A DNA stretch of 64,000 nucleotides from Atopsyche davidsoni (GCA_022113835.1 JAILWY010000007.1:4097001-4161000), one strand, 5' to 3'. Counted from the stretch's first letter, positions 25,550-37,472 are shown. The notes: a model not told the origin generated them from the letters alone. Numbers and translations: made by a program.

Positions 25550-28500
25550 AATAAAAAAAAATAAGTTTTTATTATTTTAATAAGACTTTAAAGCATTTTT
25601 AAGTATACTGAATACAACTCAATATTGTGGATTACCATGTCTTTATAGAGACCCATCAAACTAAAAATACGTATAAAGAGATTACGATATCGGTAAAATT
25701 TATTTAAATTATCTGATTCAGTCTCGTTGCGTTGGTTCTCACGAAAAGTACTTGTGTTTTCAATTTTTTATTAAAAAGATCCCCTCACGGGTACGATCCC
25801 TCTAAAGAGAGCTCTCGAAGCACACGCCAAAGACTTCTAGCTGATTTAGCTTTATTTTCGTTGCCGGGTAGAATTTTTCCAATTCAATATTTGTCCCTCG
25901 GGTTTCGCTTTAAACAATCTTGCTAAGAATATTGAATTTTATTTACGATTTCAGAGTCGTTACCTCAGCTGGGCTCCTCTTTTGGCTCTGCCCCGTTGCT
26001 TACGTTTGGCATTACAGGTTAAAAAGTTTTAATGGCTTAAGTTAAATAAGCCACTTTGATTGTAAGCACCAAAAATAACTTTACCGAGATGATCCTCTTA
26101 ATCCTTTGTATAAAGTAAGGTTTAAAATTTCTCCTCAATTTATAATGGCCAAACATTACATCTTATATTATAAATTTAGCTTATAATATGTACCAAAAGT
26201 GCTAAAGTTTTAAAGTTCTGGGTCTTCTTGTTTTAAAAATAGTTTATTCATGTTTTATTATAATATTAAAGATATTTAAAAAAAAAATTATACTATTATT
26301 TTCATTAAGTTACAAGATTTTCTGTATCAAATATCGGCTAAGTAATATTCAATTATTTGATACCGTCGAACAAGCAATCATAATATCGTTTTAAATGATA
26401 GATATTAGAACTTACTGAAAAGACTATAAATAAATTTATATATTTATTAAAAAATATATATATGTGTATATATGAATACATGTAAAGTTAAAGGAATATG
26501 TATGCAATACGCTTTTGAAACACTGAAACTAGCATATAGATAGGTGGCAAAAATGAAATCTCAGAGAACCTTATGAAAAGTTTACCACTATTAAATAATC
26601 ACTAAATGTAAAGACATTTTGCTATTGCAAGTTTTTGAAGACATTTAATTTACACCAGATTTTTTTGTCACTGTACTTGTACTGTAATAGTGTGCTATAA
26701 TCATTCAAATGTCAAACTGAATATATTCAAGAGTAAATTGTTAAACGTTCCGTGTTTTTTGTTTGTGTTTGTTTTTTTATGATCAGACGCTTATACGCCA
26801 GCAATTCGAAATGTGTCTTGAAGGTCCGTTTCATCAATCAGCCCGGTGTAAGGGTGAACTTGCATTGCGACACTAAGCTAGCGCTAAAGTGTTTCAGGCT
26901 GAAAAGAATCCCCCGGGAGAGGGACATCTCCATACAAAAGGGTATTTCCCGGAAAGCTTCCCGGGAGGAACCTAAGCCCAAGTAAGCTCTCTATTAACCT
27001 GCTTGGCGGTGACGTCATTGGGGATGTAGTGAAATTATCCCTTAGGAATTGGGAGCAGCGTCACGCCTCTGATGAAAAATTCAAATACTTATTTATTCAA
27101 TGAAAAAAAAAATTCAGAAGCATATATGAGTTCTTGTCATTAAATATATTCAATAATAATTTTAATCATTTAAACGTAAAAATAAACTTTTCAGGTTTAT
27201 TGAACAACCAAATTAAATATCATTCACATTCGGAAATAGCTCAACTATGTAAAATTTTGAGCACCATGCTTTTTGATTTTGAAGAATTATTATAAAGGTT
27301 CAAACTTTTTTTAAATAATTTAGTCCTTTCGATTTTATAAAAATAAATAAAAGTTCCTATCACTAATCGAATTGAAAAAGCACTTCGTATTTTTCTGTTG
27401 TCTGTCTGGACAGAGCACTGACATAATTCAATTTTTCTCTGGGAAACATTTGAAGTATTGTCAAATATAATTTATAGAATTGTTCAAGTAATAAATTACG
27501 CGATTGTTTTAACGTTAAAACGGATATCCAGTAAAAAGCCGGGATGACACTGATTTGTTCATTTTTTAAGTCTCCGTGCAAGCTATATGCATATACGACT
27601 AATTAATGCTCGGAATAAAATATTTATTGCTGCACTTCTACGCTCAATTTTATGGACGCATATGATATATATTAAGCTATTAAAATTCGATGTAATCTAA
27701 CAAAGGAAATTTTACAGCTTTAGCATGTTTTTTATAGGTAAAAAGGTTATAAAAAAACACATTACCTCGTGAAGGTATGACTTCGAAGTATTAATAAACA
27801 GAATACATACGAGTAATACTGAGGAAAAATTTCTTGTTAATCAATAATATTACTATCCTAAAATCAAGTTCATTCAACTTTTTTATTTTATTAAAAATTC
27901 AAAGTAAGCATAAAAATAAACAAAAAAATTAATCCGCCAGTTATTCAAGAACAATATTTATTGTAAGAAAATTTGAATGCCATAACCCTGCCAAAGGGAA
28001 AATCGTATTTATTTTTACGCAAATTATTTTTGGCAACTCTTCCATTTTAATTTTTCTAAAAACAACAAACGGCGATTCCTTAATTGATCTTAATTGGAAA
28101 TTTTGGATGAAGACGGAATAAATCCAATTTTAATTTGGCTCTCAGTAAATCCTTCGAGGATTAATATTTTGAGAGAAATATTTGTATTTTTACTTTATCC
28201 AATGGTTTTCATTTAAGGAGATACCGTTCATATGAAAATATCACGATCATCATATACAATTTCGGGTCATGGACATAGCTAAGATTTTAGTCGTAAGATT
28301 AGAAAGTATTTTCAAAATCAACGTATTTGTTTTTATAAAGTGCTTTAAATTATTTGAGAATGTATGAAACTAGATAAATTCCGAACTGGTAGTATTTTTT
28401 CCCAAATGAAGTCGCTTTGGACTACATTGTATTCTTTCAAGTAATAAAGTAGCCGTACATTTTTGATTTCACTTGAAACATTAATAGCACGGTTTCATTG

Positions 28501-31500
28501 AATGTGTTAGAATAAAGGAAGTGGTTTTTCATGAAGTTTTAATTTTACTAAGGGTTGAAGCGGAGCTGCGGGAAAAATAAAAATTCAGGGAATTTCCGCC
28601 TAAATTTAAATTTGTATTTCACGTTATACGTTGAACGAGGGAGAGGTAATCTTTACAAAAAGATACAAAAGCGTTTTTAAAATAACACTGCGTTATTTCC
28701 CAAAATATTGAAATTAACAACTTTACGAATAATGATGGCATTATTATTCTTTCCAACAAGTAGGTCACAATGTTAACGATCAGTAAAAAATCTATTGTTT
28801 TTAAGGTTAAAGTTGTTTCTAGAGTCGTCGGTATTAAAAAAATATAGTGTTGAGTTTATTTTGGTACTTGGGTGTTGAACTATTTCAAGTTTTCATTATT
28901 CCTTTGCAGCTTAATAATTATATACAGAAGAATCAAAAGCAACTCATTGCAACGGCTGCCAAAACCTACGAATATTAAAAAATTATTCCTCATTTTGAAA
29001 TTAATAATTATATTAACCGTAACAATTTATTTATAAATTAAATTAATTTGTACGGGTATCTTTTAACTGAAAATATTTTTCTCTCTTAGTTCTTTCAGAT
29101 TTGTAACAAGTCTTCAACAAGCCAAACAAGAAACGCTAATCAACTGCTATACTTGGAGTAAAGATATTTTAAATAAAAACAGCTTATCATACATTTAAAT
29201 GAATTTAATACTACGCAAAAGAATTTATTAAGGCTTAAGACAGCAAAGTAATACAAAATAAAGAATATTTTATTCATTATTTCATCCTGGAAGTTTCATA
29301 TTAATAATATATAAACTTTTGATTTCACCATTCATTATATACGAGTATTTATTATAATCAATTTATTTACTTTTAAGGAAATTATTTATAGATATTTATT
29401 TTGCATTTATACATCTTATTTCATCTCATATTGACCATCAATTAGTTTAATGAAAAATGAGACTTATTTCATAAACTTGTAGGCCTTGGGCAAATAAAAA
29501 AAAATCTATTTTTAGTTGTCATTGTTAGCATTTACTCTATCTGTCCTTTAACAGCTCGGTCCGGGTCTGCTCGATTTTATTTATTTTCAGGCTTAATCTG
29601 AAAGAATCGTGGTCCTGAATATGTCGCCTGAAAAGGGTATAATGTAGGGCCGGGGAGTGTTTTTGTTACACTCACGAGAACCCAGTGTTGTGCGATATTA
29701 CGCTACGAAATATTCCATATAGACCGAACAAGGGATAGACATTTATGAGATGGCAGGGATAAAGATCACGTTAGCGTTTTTTATATGATTATTAACGATT
29801 CACAATAGTGTTTTCCCTTAGTTTGTAAACGTTAGAAAACATTTGAAAATATTAGTTGCTACGCGAATACAACGAAAAAGCCTATCCTTAAACATGTATT
29901 TTTGATTCATTTAACACAAACATAACCATCTCTTAGATCTCGTTTTTTTACAATCCTGAATGTTTAAAGGACCACTGATGTTTTCACCAAGAGATATTTT
30001 TTGGTGCATTATATACGTTAAACTGTTATAAATTAAAACAATTGATATTACCAGCTAAACAATGTCTCACCGATAAATATAGACAGGTATATAAACAATT
30101 TTGCATTCAGTAATTTTGTGCTTATCAGATATTTTACCTTATTTAAAATAAAATCATTATTACCGACTTTATACATAGTTCTTTAATATTCAAAGTAGTA
30201 AAAATATTTTTTGAAAGATAAAACAAATTTATCTTTTCTAAACTTGATAGGTCTTCAGTCTTTAAACCATTCTATTTCTAGAAATTACTTTGGTACTAGT
30301 CAAATCAGACTAAAGTATTACCTGAGGTCGGTTCTCCTGAAGTCGCCTTGCTAATTAATCTTTACCACAAATACCAATTAGGGGAGAGAAACGTACAAAC
30401 CGAGCTGCTCTTCTAATGTTTGCGGTCGTCCGTCTACTCTATCGATCTTACAAAGCACCTTAACAATACAAATAATAATTATACAGTGATAATACTCTTA
30501 ACTATGATGGAAAATTTAAAACTCAATATAACGTATATTATTATTTTTATTGCTCTAAGTACTTCAAATCAACTTTTGATTTTTATTGGTAATCAGCGCT
30601 GAAAAAAATATCTTCAACCGTACAAAGATTTGGAGTATTGATTCAATCAAAATATAAAAAAGCACTGCGCTCGTTTTACAAGGAATATTTCATTAAAAAT
30701 TAAGGGGTTGTTTTATTATTGTATATTGTTCTCAAGTTTTATTTTCTCCTCCCCCAATATTTAAAAAATAATCATAGTTATTTGAAACAAAAAATACTTA
30801 TTCTAAACGCCGCTCTGTGCTATTTCTTGTTTTTTACTTGAGAATTCTTAATAGCAATGTGGTGGTGAGACTTTTCTAATCTGAAGATTTTTCTTGTTCG
30901 GGGAGCGAGGGAGGCTAACGACCCACCCCAGCCATCGCCCGGAATAAGGCGCATTTTCCACACTTTTTGCTCGATAAGGAGTGAAATATGTTTTTAAAAG
31001 TATCACCGGGGAAAATTTTCCAGAATACTTGATAAGTCTCTGCATATTTAATTCGATTTCTGCGCTACTGTACTCGACCAACTTGCGTTTGAATTAAACA
31101 TAACTGGGATTCATTTATCATTTGATTTTCGCTAAAGGACTAAAGAGTTACTTTGATTGAGTGCTGTTGTCAAATAGGGCATTTTAATAAATTTTTAAAT
31201 AATTTGGTTACGCAGAAATTCGTGAAAGTGCAGTTGAAAAAAAACGAACTAATGATTAAAAACTTTCAATATCAAATGAGCTATAATTTTTTACTGTGGT
31301 TTCAATATAGGGTTATCTTTGAAAACAGTGTTTCATCAATTTGCTTATAAATTTTTAAAATCCATCTCCATAAAGAAATAGTATTTCCTCAGTTTTCCAT
31401 AAGATTTACTCAAGCGGAATAATTTTCAGAAGGCTTTCCTAAGCTCAAGTCTGATCTATAAACGCTCGATCTCGCTGATCCCTGTATATGATAAGAAGGT

Positions 31501-32964
31501 AAAATACAATCGAGATATTTAATAATTTCAACCATATTTCTCTACCATGGATCAGATGCGGCTCGTTGTCATATCTCGCAAGCATTAGAGAATTCTGAAG
31601 AAGATAAATTTTTCCTAGTTTTATCATTTATTTTTTTATAGCCTAAGTTATAGGGGTGTTACAAGTGAAGAGTTTTTTGCTTTCGCGTATTTGGCCCTTC
31701 GTTTTTTCCGTCCTTGGCTCTCGTTTCGAGTTGGAGGGATTTCCTGGGGATGTTTTTTACCGCTTTAAAGCTTTTTTAAGTCACATCTCGTCCATCAGTA
31801 CAGCATTATATTACCCAGTATTAATACTGTGATATATTAAGTCTAGCTGTATTCTGAAACCCACATCTGTGGCTTTAACAGCTCACGCAAACACCCTAAT
31901 GGCTCAAAACGTTTCGGGCTTTTGATAGTATGAATTTTTTTTATCTATTATATTATTTTTATGAAAATATTTCTAAAATAAATGACCAAACATTATTGTA
32001 ACTATTTAAGGGTATAAAAAAAACAATTTTTTTTCAAAAATCTACACAAAACAGGTTTCATTAATCTGATTGGTTTTAAATTAAATATCGCCTTATATGC
32101 CTACAAAATCTTTTATATTGAATTTTGAAAGCTCTAATATTTGTTTTTTTTTTTTTAATTTAATTTTAATAAAGCGATATTGCTCGCATTATTTATTAAT
32201 TTTACTCAAATTTTAAAAAAATACCTTTTGTTCAACTTTTTAACACCTTACAAGATGAAAAACAGAGCTTTATACTATCAGATGTTTTATTCATAAAAAT
32301 GCCAAAGTTCTGTCTTTCAGTAAGCGAGAAATGTTTGCACATTGAATTTATCAAAACTATAACGTTATATCGTAAAGTTGCGCTGCGGTTTCAGGAGGAT
32401 GCGGTCAGAATCCAAAAGTTACGAAAAACTTTGCGTTTCAACTTTCTGCGGGAAACCCTCATCCAGTATCGAATGATTTTCGCGAGAAAGTACCCGTGAA
32501 AACAGTACTGTTAGGCTTTTCAGTTTAATGAATTTGCTTTAATTCGCAGTTGATTGTCTTAATTCCTATATTAAATGCAAATATACGTATCGCGGTGTGC
32601 TAAGGTGTTTCAAAGATTTATATGGAGTTAGTTTTGATAATCAGCGATTACTTACGCAATTAAACTTCAATAATTATACCTTGAGTCACCCGGATTGTAA
32701 GTGGGTGCATATTAATTATAGCAAAATGTAGGATTTATTCTTCTGGAACCGTCTACTTTAGAATTACGTGGAATTATTGGTAAGGTTTGATATTTAGATT
32801 AACACAATTAGATTAATTATCATAATCTTCCCGTTAAGAAAACTACCCTTTGATATACAAAACTATGCAGTTTTTTCTACAAAAATTGAGTTAAAAACCA
32901 AAATAGTGTTGTGGTAGTTAAATATTTAACCCAAAATGGCTGTCTGTAGCTTATTTTTTTAGTC

Positions 32965-32976
32965 TGATTTAAAATA
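32965..32976. repeat. Target-site duplication, left copy
   Basis: TGATTTAAAATA directly abuts the left end of the Penelope-like dimer. An identical 12-mer at 37188-37199 abuts the right end. Confidence 0.85.
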
Positions 32977-33026
32977 ACAATAAAATAAAACCAAATGGTT
33001 TTGGAGACTACGTTTATTTTGCTTAT

Positions 33027-33062
33027 AGCGAGAGCTCTTTCGCCGAACACGGCATCTTCAAG
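33027..33062 (-). ncRNA. Hammerhead-ribozyme-like core in left Penelope terminus
   Basis: This is the exact mirror of 37060-37095 on the - strand, in the terminal region of the left copy. It has the same U at the C3 position and the same lack of an obvious stem I. Confidence 0.4.
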
Positions 33063-33294
33063 ACTGATTCTATATAGAAAACACGAGTTTATACATAACA
33101 AAATCAACAAATTTACATGAGTCATAGATATTACAAATTTATGTGGAAAAAATTGCTTCTATTGGGTGCTGTGAAACCCCATTAAAATGACATTAACAGC
33201 AATAATTTTAATACTAAGTACTTAAATAAACTATTTTATGATGATTCCTGGCTGTCCTGGCCGCCACCTGAAAGCAATTAGTTTGGAAGCAGAA

Positions 33295-35118
33295 TCACAT
33301 TGTATTTTTAAAAATATTAAGAAGGGGAGAATTATGGTTGTTAAGTTGTTCATTGATCAAAGGGAATTCTAGATTTTGGTGCTTAATTATTTCTAATTGC
33401 TCCAAAATATTAAGTCTATAGCCTTTATTGGAAACATGAAGGAGACTTGGCTTATTATCAACATTTAACTTATGTTTACTGTCATTAAGATGTATTGCAA
33501 ATTGTGAATCTAATTTATTATTTTTAAAAGAAGCCAGATGCTCTTTGTATCTTGTTGCAAAACTACGACCTGTTTGACCAATGTACATAGCTTTGCAGTC
33601 ATCACACGTTAATTTGTAGACTCCACTCTTTTGGAAGGCATCAACTTTGTCCTTACTGTTTTTTAAAAGTATTCCTAAGTTGCTTCTATTCTTAAAGGCC
33701 ATTTTAAATTCTGGTAATTGTTTGCAAATATCAAGTGAGATTTGACCAAAATATTCAATGCATCTAAACGGCTTCTCTTCATCGCTACGGCTAACAGGGT
33801 ATATCTGAATAGAGTTTTTTGCATGTGATTTTTTAATAAGGATTTTATCAATAATATTATTTGGGTAACCATTACTTGCTGCAATTGATTTTATTATTTT
33901 TAATTCTTCATTGAATGCTTCTAATTCTAGCGGTAATTTAACTAGCCGGTGTACCATGCTATAGTATGCTGCTAATTTATGTGACCAGGGGTGCATGGAT
34001 TTATGATGTATTGTAGTATCAGCGAATGTCGGCTTACGATATACACTAAAATGGTGACGGTTATTTACATTTTTAATTGAAAGATCTAAAAAATTTATAC
34101 TCTTATCAACTTCTTTCTCTAGTGTGAATTTAATCCGCGTATGTAAAGAATTTGCAAAATTTACAAATTTGTCCAATTGTCTCTCTGTTCCACTCCAACA
34201 AATCAAGATATCATCTACATACCTGTAGTAGTAAATGATATTTTTATCCCAGCTTGATTTTAGTAACTTCTCTTCAAACGCATCCATGAAGCATTCTGCT
34301 ATCAATGGACTTAGGTTACTTCCAATAGGAAGGCCTTCAAGTTGCTGGTAAATTGTATCATTGAATTTAAAATAGTTAGTGTCTAAACATGCTTCTAATA
34401 ACTGATACATCTCATCTATTACAATGGGTCCCAGCTTACTTTGTTCCATAATATTACGGACAATTTCCAATGATTCCTTAACAGGAATATTGGGAAAAAG
34501 GCTAGTGACATCTAATGAAATGAATTTATAGTTCGTTTGAAGAGGTATGTCCTTGATTTTATCCACCAAGTCTAATGAGTTTATGACACCATGCTTCGGT
34601 TTAAAGTTAGTTAAATCTTTAAACAGAATATTTAATTTACTCGATAGTAATGATGCTGGAGTATGGTTAAAAGAGACAACCGGTCTGATCGGGACATTTA
34701 CTTTATGAATCTTGGGTAGACCATAAAGTAGAGGGGCTTTAGGGTTCATGACGATCAATGCTAATTTTTGGGGGATTTTAGGAAATATGGCATTGCAGCT
34801 ATTAACGAGTTTACGGACTCTACTAGCCAATTTAAGAGTAGGATCTTTCTTGAGGGTAATAAAATCTGAGGGATTTAAAAACGCAAAAACTTTATCCACA
34901 TAGTCCTGCCTGCTCAGAACGACTACTGAGTTGCCTTTATCTGCTTTGGTTATAATTAAATTATTAAGCGTGACTTTAGTTTTAATATTGTGAAGCTGGT
35001 CGAGTTCAATATTTTTGTAAAACACTGATTTACCTACTGATTCTAGTTCTTTCTTAATGATATTTGCAGTGACATGTTTAAGTAAATTGCCATTCTTAGC
35101 TTTAGTTAACGCTATTTC
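33295..35118 (-). CDS. Penelope-like RT/GIY-YIG endonuclease, left copy, 5'-truncated
   Basis: The frame is open for 607 codons from a TAA at 35119-35121 to the natural stop. Numbering from the GTG at 35025 (576 residues), the reverse transcriptase spans about 85-330. Palm Asp is D172 in FISLDVTSLFPNIP, and the catalytic pair is D271-D272 in YRYVDDILICW. The C-terminal GIY-YIG nuclease starts at GVYKL (468-470) and YIGQTGR (481-487), with the family arginine at R492. CDDC (474-477) and histidines H512/H518 could form the zinc site typical of Penelope endonucleases. The family copies RNA into target DNA nicked by its own endonuclease. No ATG fits the true start: upstream N-terminal sequence is missing, so the copy is probably dead despite its intact catalytic residues. 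It lies antisense to the host globin. Confidence 0.92.
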   Translation of the reverse strand, partial: EIALTKAKNGNLLKHVTANIIKKELESVGKSVFYKNIELDQLHNIKTKVTLNNLIITKADKGNSVVVLSRQDYVDKVFAFLNPSDFITLKKDPTLKLASRVRKLVNSCNAIFPKIPQKLALIVMNPKAPLLYGLPKIHKVNVPIRPVVSFNHTPASLLSSKLNILFKDLTNFKPKHGVINSLDLVDKIKDIPLQTNYKFISLDVTSLFPNIPVKESLEIVRNIMEQSKLGPIVIDEMYQLLEACLDTNYFKFNDTIYQQLEGLPIGSNLSPLIAECFMDAFEEKLLKSSWDKNIIYYYRYVDDILICWSGTERQLDKFVNFANSLHTRIKFTLEKEVDKSINFLDLSIKNVNNRHHFSVYRKPTFADTTIHHKSMHPWSHKLAAYYSMVHRLVKLPLELEAFNEELKIIKSIAASNGYPNNIIDKILIKKSHAKNSIQIYPVSRSDEEKPFRCIEYFGQISLDICKQLPEFKMAFKNRSNLGILLKNSKDKVDAFQKSGVYKLTCDDCKAMYIGQTGRSFATRYKEHLASFKNNKLDSQFAIHLNDSKHKLNVDNKPSLLHVSNKGYRLNILEQLEIIKHQNLEFPLINEQLNNHNSPLLNIFKNTM

Positions 35119-35126
35119 TTATAAAG

Positions 35127-36827
35127 CTTCACAATATTAAAACTAAAGTCACGCTTAATAATTTAATTATAACCAAAGCAGATAAAGGCAACTCAGTAGT
35201 CGTTCTGAGCAGGCAGGACTATGTGGATAAAGTTTTTGCGTTTTTAAATCCCTCAGATTTTATTACCCTCAAGAAAGATCCTACTCTTAAATTGGCTAGT
35301 AGAGTCCGTAAACTCGTTAATAGCTGCAATGCCATATTTCCTAAAATCCCCCAAAAATTAGCATTGATCGTCATGAACCCTAAAGCCCCTCTACTTTATG
35401 GTCTACCCAAGATTCATAAAGTAAATGTCCCGATCAGACCGGTTGTCTCTTTTAACCATACTCCAGCATCATTACTATCGAGTAAATTAAATATTCTGTT
35501 TAAAGATTTAACTAACTTTAAACCGAAGCATGGTGTCATAAACTCATTAGACTTGGTGGATAAAATCAAGGACATACCTCTTCAAACGAACTATAAATTC
35601 ATTTCATTAGATGTCACTAGCCTTTTTCCCAATATTCCTGTTAAGGAATCATTGGAAATTGTCCGTAATATTATGGAACAAAGTAAGCTGGGACCCATTG
35701 TAATAGATGAGATGTATCAGTTATTAGAAGCATGTTTAGACACTAACTATTTTAAATTCAATGATACAATTTACCAGCAACTTGAAGGCCTTCCTATTGG
35801 AAGTAACCTAAGTCCATTGATAGCAGAATGCTTCATGGATGCGTTTGAAGAGAAGTTACTAAAATCAAGCTGGGATAAAAATATCATTTACTACTACAGG
35901 TATGTAGATGATATCTTGATTTGTTGGAGTGGAACAGAGAGACAATTGGACAAATTTGTAAATTTTGCAAATTCTTTACATACGCGGATTAAATTCACAC
36001 TAGAGAAAGAAGTTGATAAGAGTATAAATTTTTTAGATCTTTCAATTAAAAATGTAAATAACCGTCACCATTTTAGTGTATATCGTAAGCCGACATTCGC
36101 TGATACTACAATACATCATAAATCCATGCACCCCTGGTCACATAAATTAGCAGCATACTATAGCATGGTACACCGGCTAGTTAAATTACCGCTAGAATTA
36201 GAAGCATTCAATGAAGAATTAAAAATAATAAAATCAATTGCAGCAAGTAATGGTTACCCAAATAATATTATTGATAAAATCCTTATTAAAAAATCACATG
36301 CAAAAAACTCTATTCAGATATACCCTGTTAGCCGTAGCGATGAAGAGAAGCCGTTTAGATGCATTGAATATTTTGGTCAAATCTCACTTGATATTTGCAA
36401 ACAATTACCAGAATTTAAAATGGCCTTTAAGAATAGAAGCAACTTAGGAATACTTTTAAAAAACAGTAAGGACAAAGTTGATGCCTTCCAAAAGAGTGGA
36501 GTCTACAAATTAACGTGTGATGACTGCAAAGCTATGTACATTGGTCAAACAGGTCGTAGTTTTGCAACAAGATACAAAGAGCATCTGGCTTCTTTTAAAA
36601 ATAATAAATTAGATTCACAATTTGCAATACATCTTAATGACAGTAAACATAAGTTAAATGTTGATAATAAGCCAAGTCTCCTTCATGTTTCCAATAAAGG
36701 CTATAGACTTAATATTTTGGAGCAATTAGAAATAATTAAGCACCAAAATCTAGAATTCCCTTTGATCAATGAACAACTTAACAACCATAATTCTCCCCTT
36801 CTTAATATTTTTAAAAATACAATGTGA
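35127..36827 (+). CDS. Penelope-like RT/GIY-YIG endonuclease, right copy, 5'-truncated
   Basis: The protein is identical to the left copy from LHNIKTKVTL to the C-terminus FKNTM. All RT motifs (including YVDD) and the GIY-YIG residues are intact. Element homology starts at 35125, so this copy lacks the 127 bp of additional 5' coding sequence that the left copy keeps. The frame also reads upstream into the spacer, but that is antisense left-copy sequence rather than native protein. No plausible ATG start or promoter belongs to this copy. It is in sense orientation within the globin intron, so it would be included in globin pre-mRNA together with its antisense partner. Confidence 0.92.
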   Translation, partial: LHNIKTKVTLNNLIITKADKGNSVVVLSRQDYVDKVFAFLNPSDFITLKKDPTLKLASRVRKLVNSCNAIFPKIPQKLALIVMNPKAPLLYGLPKIHKVNVPIRPVVSFNHTPASLLSSKLNILFKDLTNFKPKHGVINSLDLVDKIKDIPLQTNYKFISLDVTSLFPNIPVKESLEIVRNIMEQSKLGPIVIDEMYQLLEACLDTNYFKFNDTIYQQLEGLPIGSNLSPLIAECFMDAFEEKLLKSSWDKNIIYYYRYVDDILICWSGTERQLDKFVNFANSLHTRIKFTLEKEVDKSINFLDLSIKNVNNRHHFSVYRKPTFADTTIHHKSMHPWSHKLAAYYSMVHRLVKLPLELEAFNEELKIIKSIAASNGYPNNIIDKILIKKSHAKNSIQIYPVSRSDEEKPFRCIEYFGQISLDICKQLPEFKMAFKNRSNLGILLKNSKDKVDAFQKSGVYKLTCDDCKAMYIGQTGRSFATRYKEHLASFKNNKLDSQFAIHLNDSKHKLNVDNKPSLLHVSNKGYRLNILEQLEIIKHQNLEFPLINEQLNNHNSPLLNIFKNTM

Positions 36828-37059
36828 TTCTGCTTCCAAACTAATTGCTTTCAGGTGGCGGCCAGGACAGCCAGGAATCATCATAAAATAGTTTATTTAA
36901 GTACTTAGTATTAAAATTATTGCTGTTAATGTCATTTTAATGGGGTTTCACAGCACCCAATAGAAGCAATTTTTTCCACATAAATTTGTAATATCTATGA
37001 CTCATGTAAATTTGTTGATTTTGTTATGTATAAACTCGTGTTTTCTATATAGAATCAGT

Positions 37060-37095
37060 CTTGAAGATGCCGTGTTCGGCGAAAGAGCTCTCGCT
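37060..37095 (+). ncRNA. Hammerhead-ribozyme-like core in right Penelope terminus
   Basis: The order is TTGAAGA, a hairpin GCCG-TGTT-CGGC, then GAAA, then a short AGC/GCT hairpin ending CUA. This matches the layout CUGANGA / stem II / GAAA / stem III / UH of hammerhead ribozymes, which are known from Penelope-like terminal repeats. Two weaknesses are visible: the essential C3 is U here, and no convincing stem I was found. It may be a decayed or highly reduced ribozyme, or a convergent hairpin. Confidence 0.4.
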
Positions 37096-37187
37096 ATAAG
37101 CAAAATAAACGTAGTCTCCAAAACCATTTGGTTTTATTTTATTGTTATAAAATGGAGTATTACAAAATAAATACCAGTTCCATTAAA

Positions 37188-37199
37188 TGATTTAAAATA
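37188..37199. repeat. Target-site duplication, right copy
   Basis: This is the exact match to 32965-32976 at the outer edge of the 42-bp tail. It fixes the right boundary of the Penelope-like insertion. Confidence 0.85.
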
Positions 37200-37472
37200 T
37201 AAAACATAATATTTTAACTGTAGTTAATATTTTGATCTTATAATCCAATTACAAAAATTAAATTAAATTCATAATTCAAATGTTCTAAAATATTAATAAA
37301 AATATAAAATAGATATTTCATACAATAACCTTCTTATTTTGATAAAATCATCGATGCACATTATGTCTCTTATTCAAACGTTTTTCTAGTTAAGCTCTCA
37401 GAGCACTTAGGTTAATTTACACGTCTTTTATGTAGCAACTTTCTACTTTTTTCCCATAGCTTATATAAAAAC

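Larger units (their letters stand above)
32977..37187. mobile_element. Penelope-like retroelement, head-to-head inverted dimer
   Basis: Two copies face each other with their 5' ends in the middle. The left (-) arm 32977-34997 and right (+) arm 35125-37145 are both 2,021 bp, and every segment I compared was an exact reverse complement; the two translated products are identical over their shared length. A unique 127-bp spacer (34998-35124) is extra 5' sequence belonging to the left copy. The right copy alone carries a 42-bp tail (37146-37187). The insertion is bounded by a perfect 12-bp target duplication, TGATTTAAAATA, at 32965-32976 and 37188-37199. Both copies are 5' truncated relative to typical Penelope ORFs of roughly 800 codons. 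The differing outer flanks and the TSD argue against a simple read-foldback assembly error. Confidence 0.95.

Noticed and set aside
27005..27020. CRE-type TGACGTCA octamer in the globin intron
   Set aside because: A single octamer in 20 kb may be chance; no cluster of sites was seen.
32977..37187. Assembly foldback artefact as explanation of the palindrome
   Set aside because: The outer flanks differ, a perfect 12-bp TSD surrounds the unit, one end carries a unique 42-bp tail and the centre a unique 127-bp spacer; an artefactual foldback would not produce these. Read-level confirmation is still lacking.
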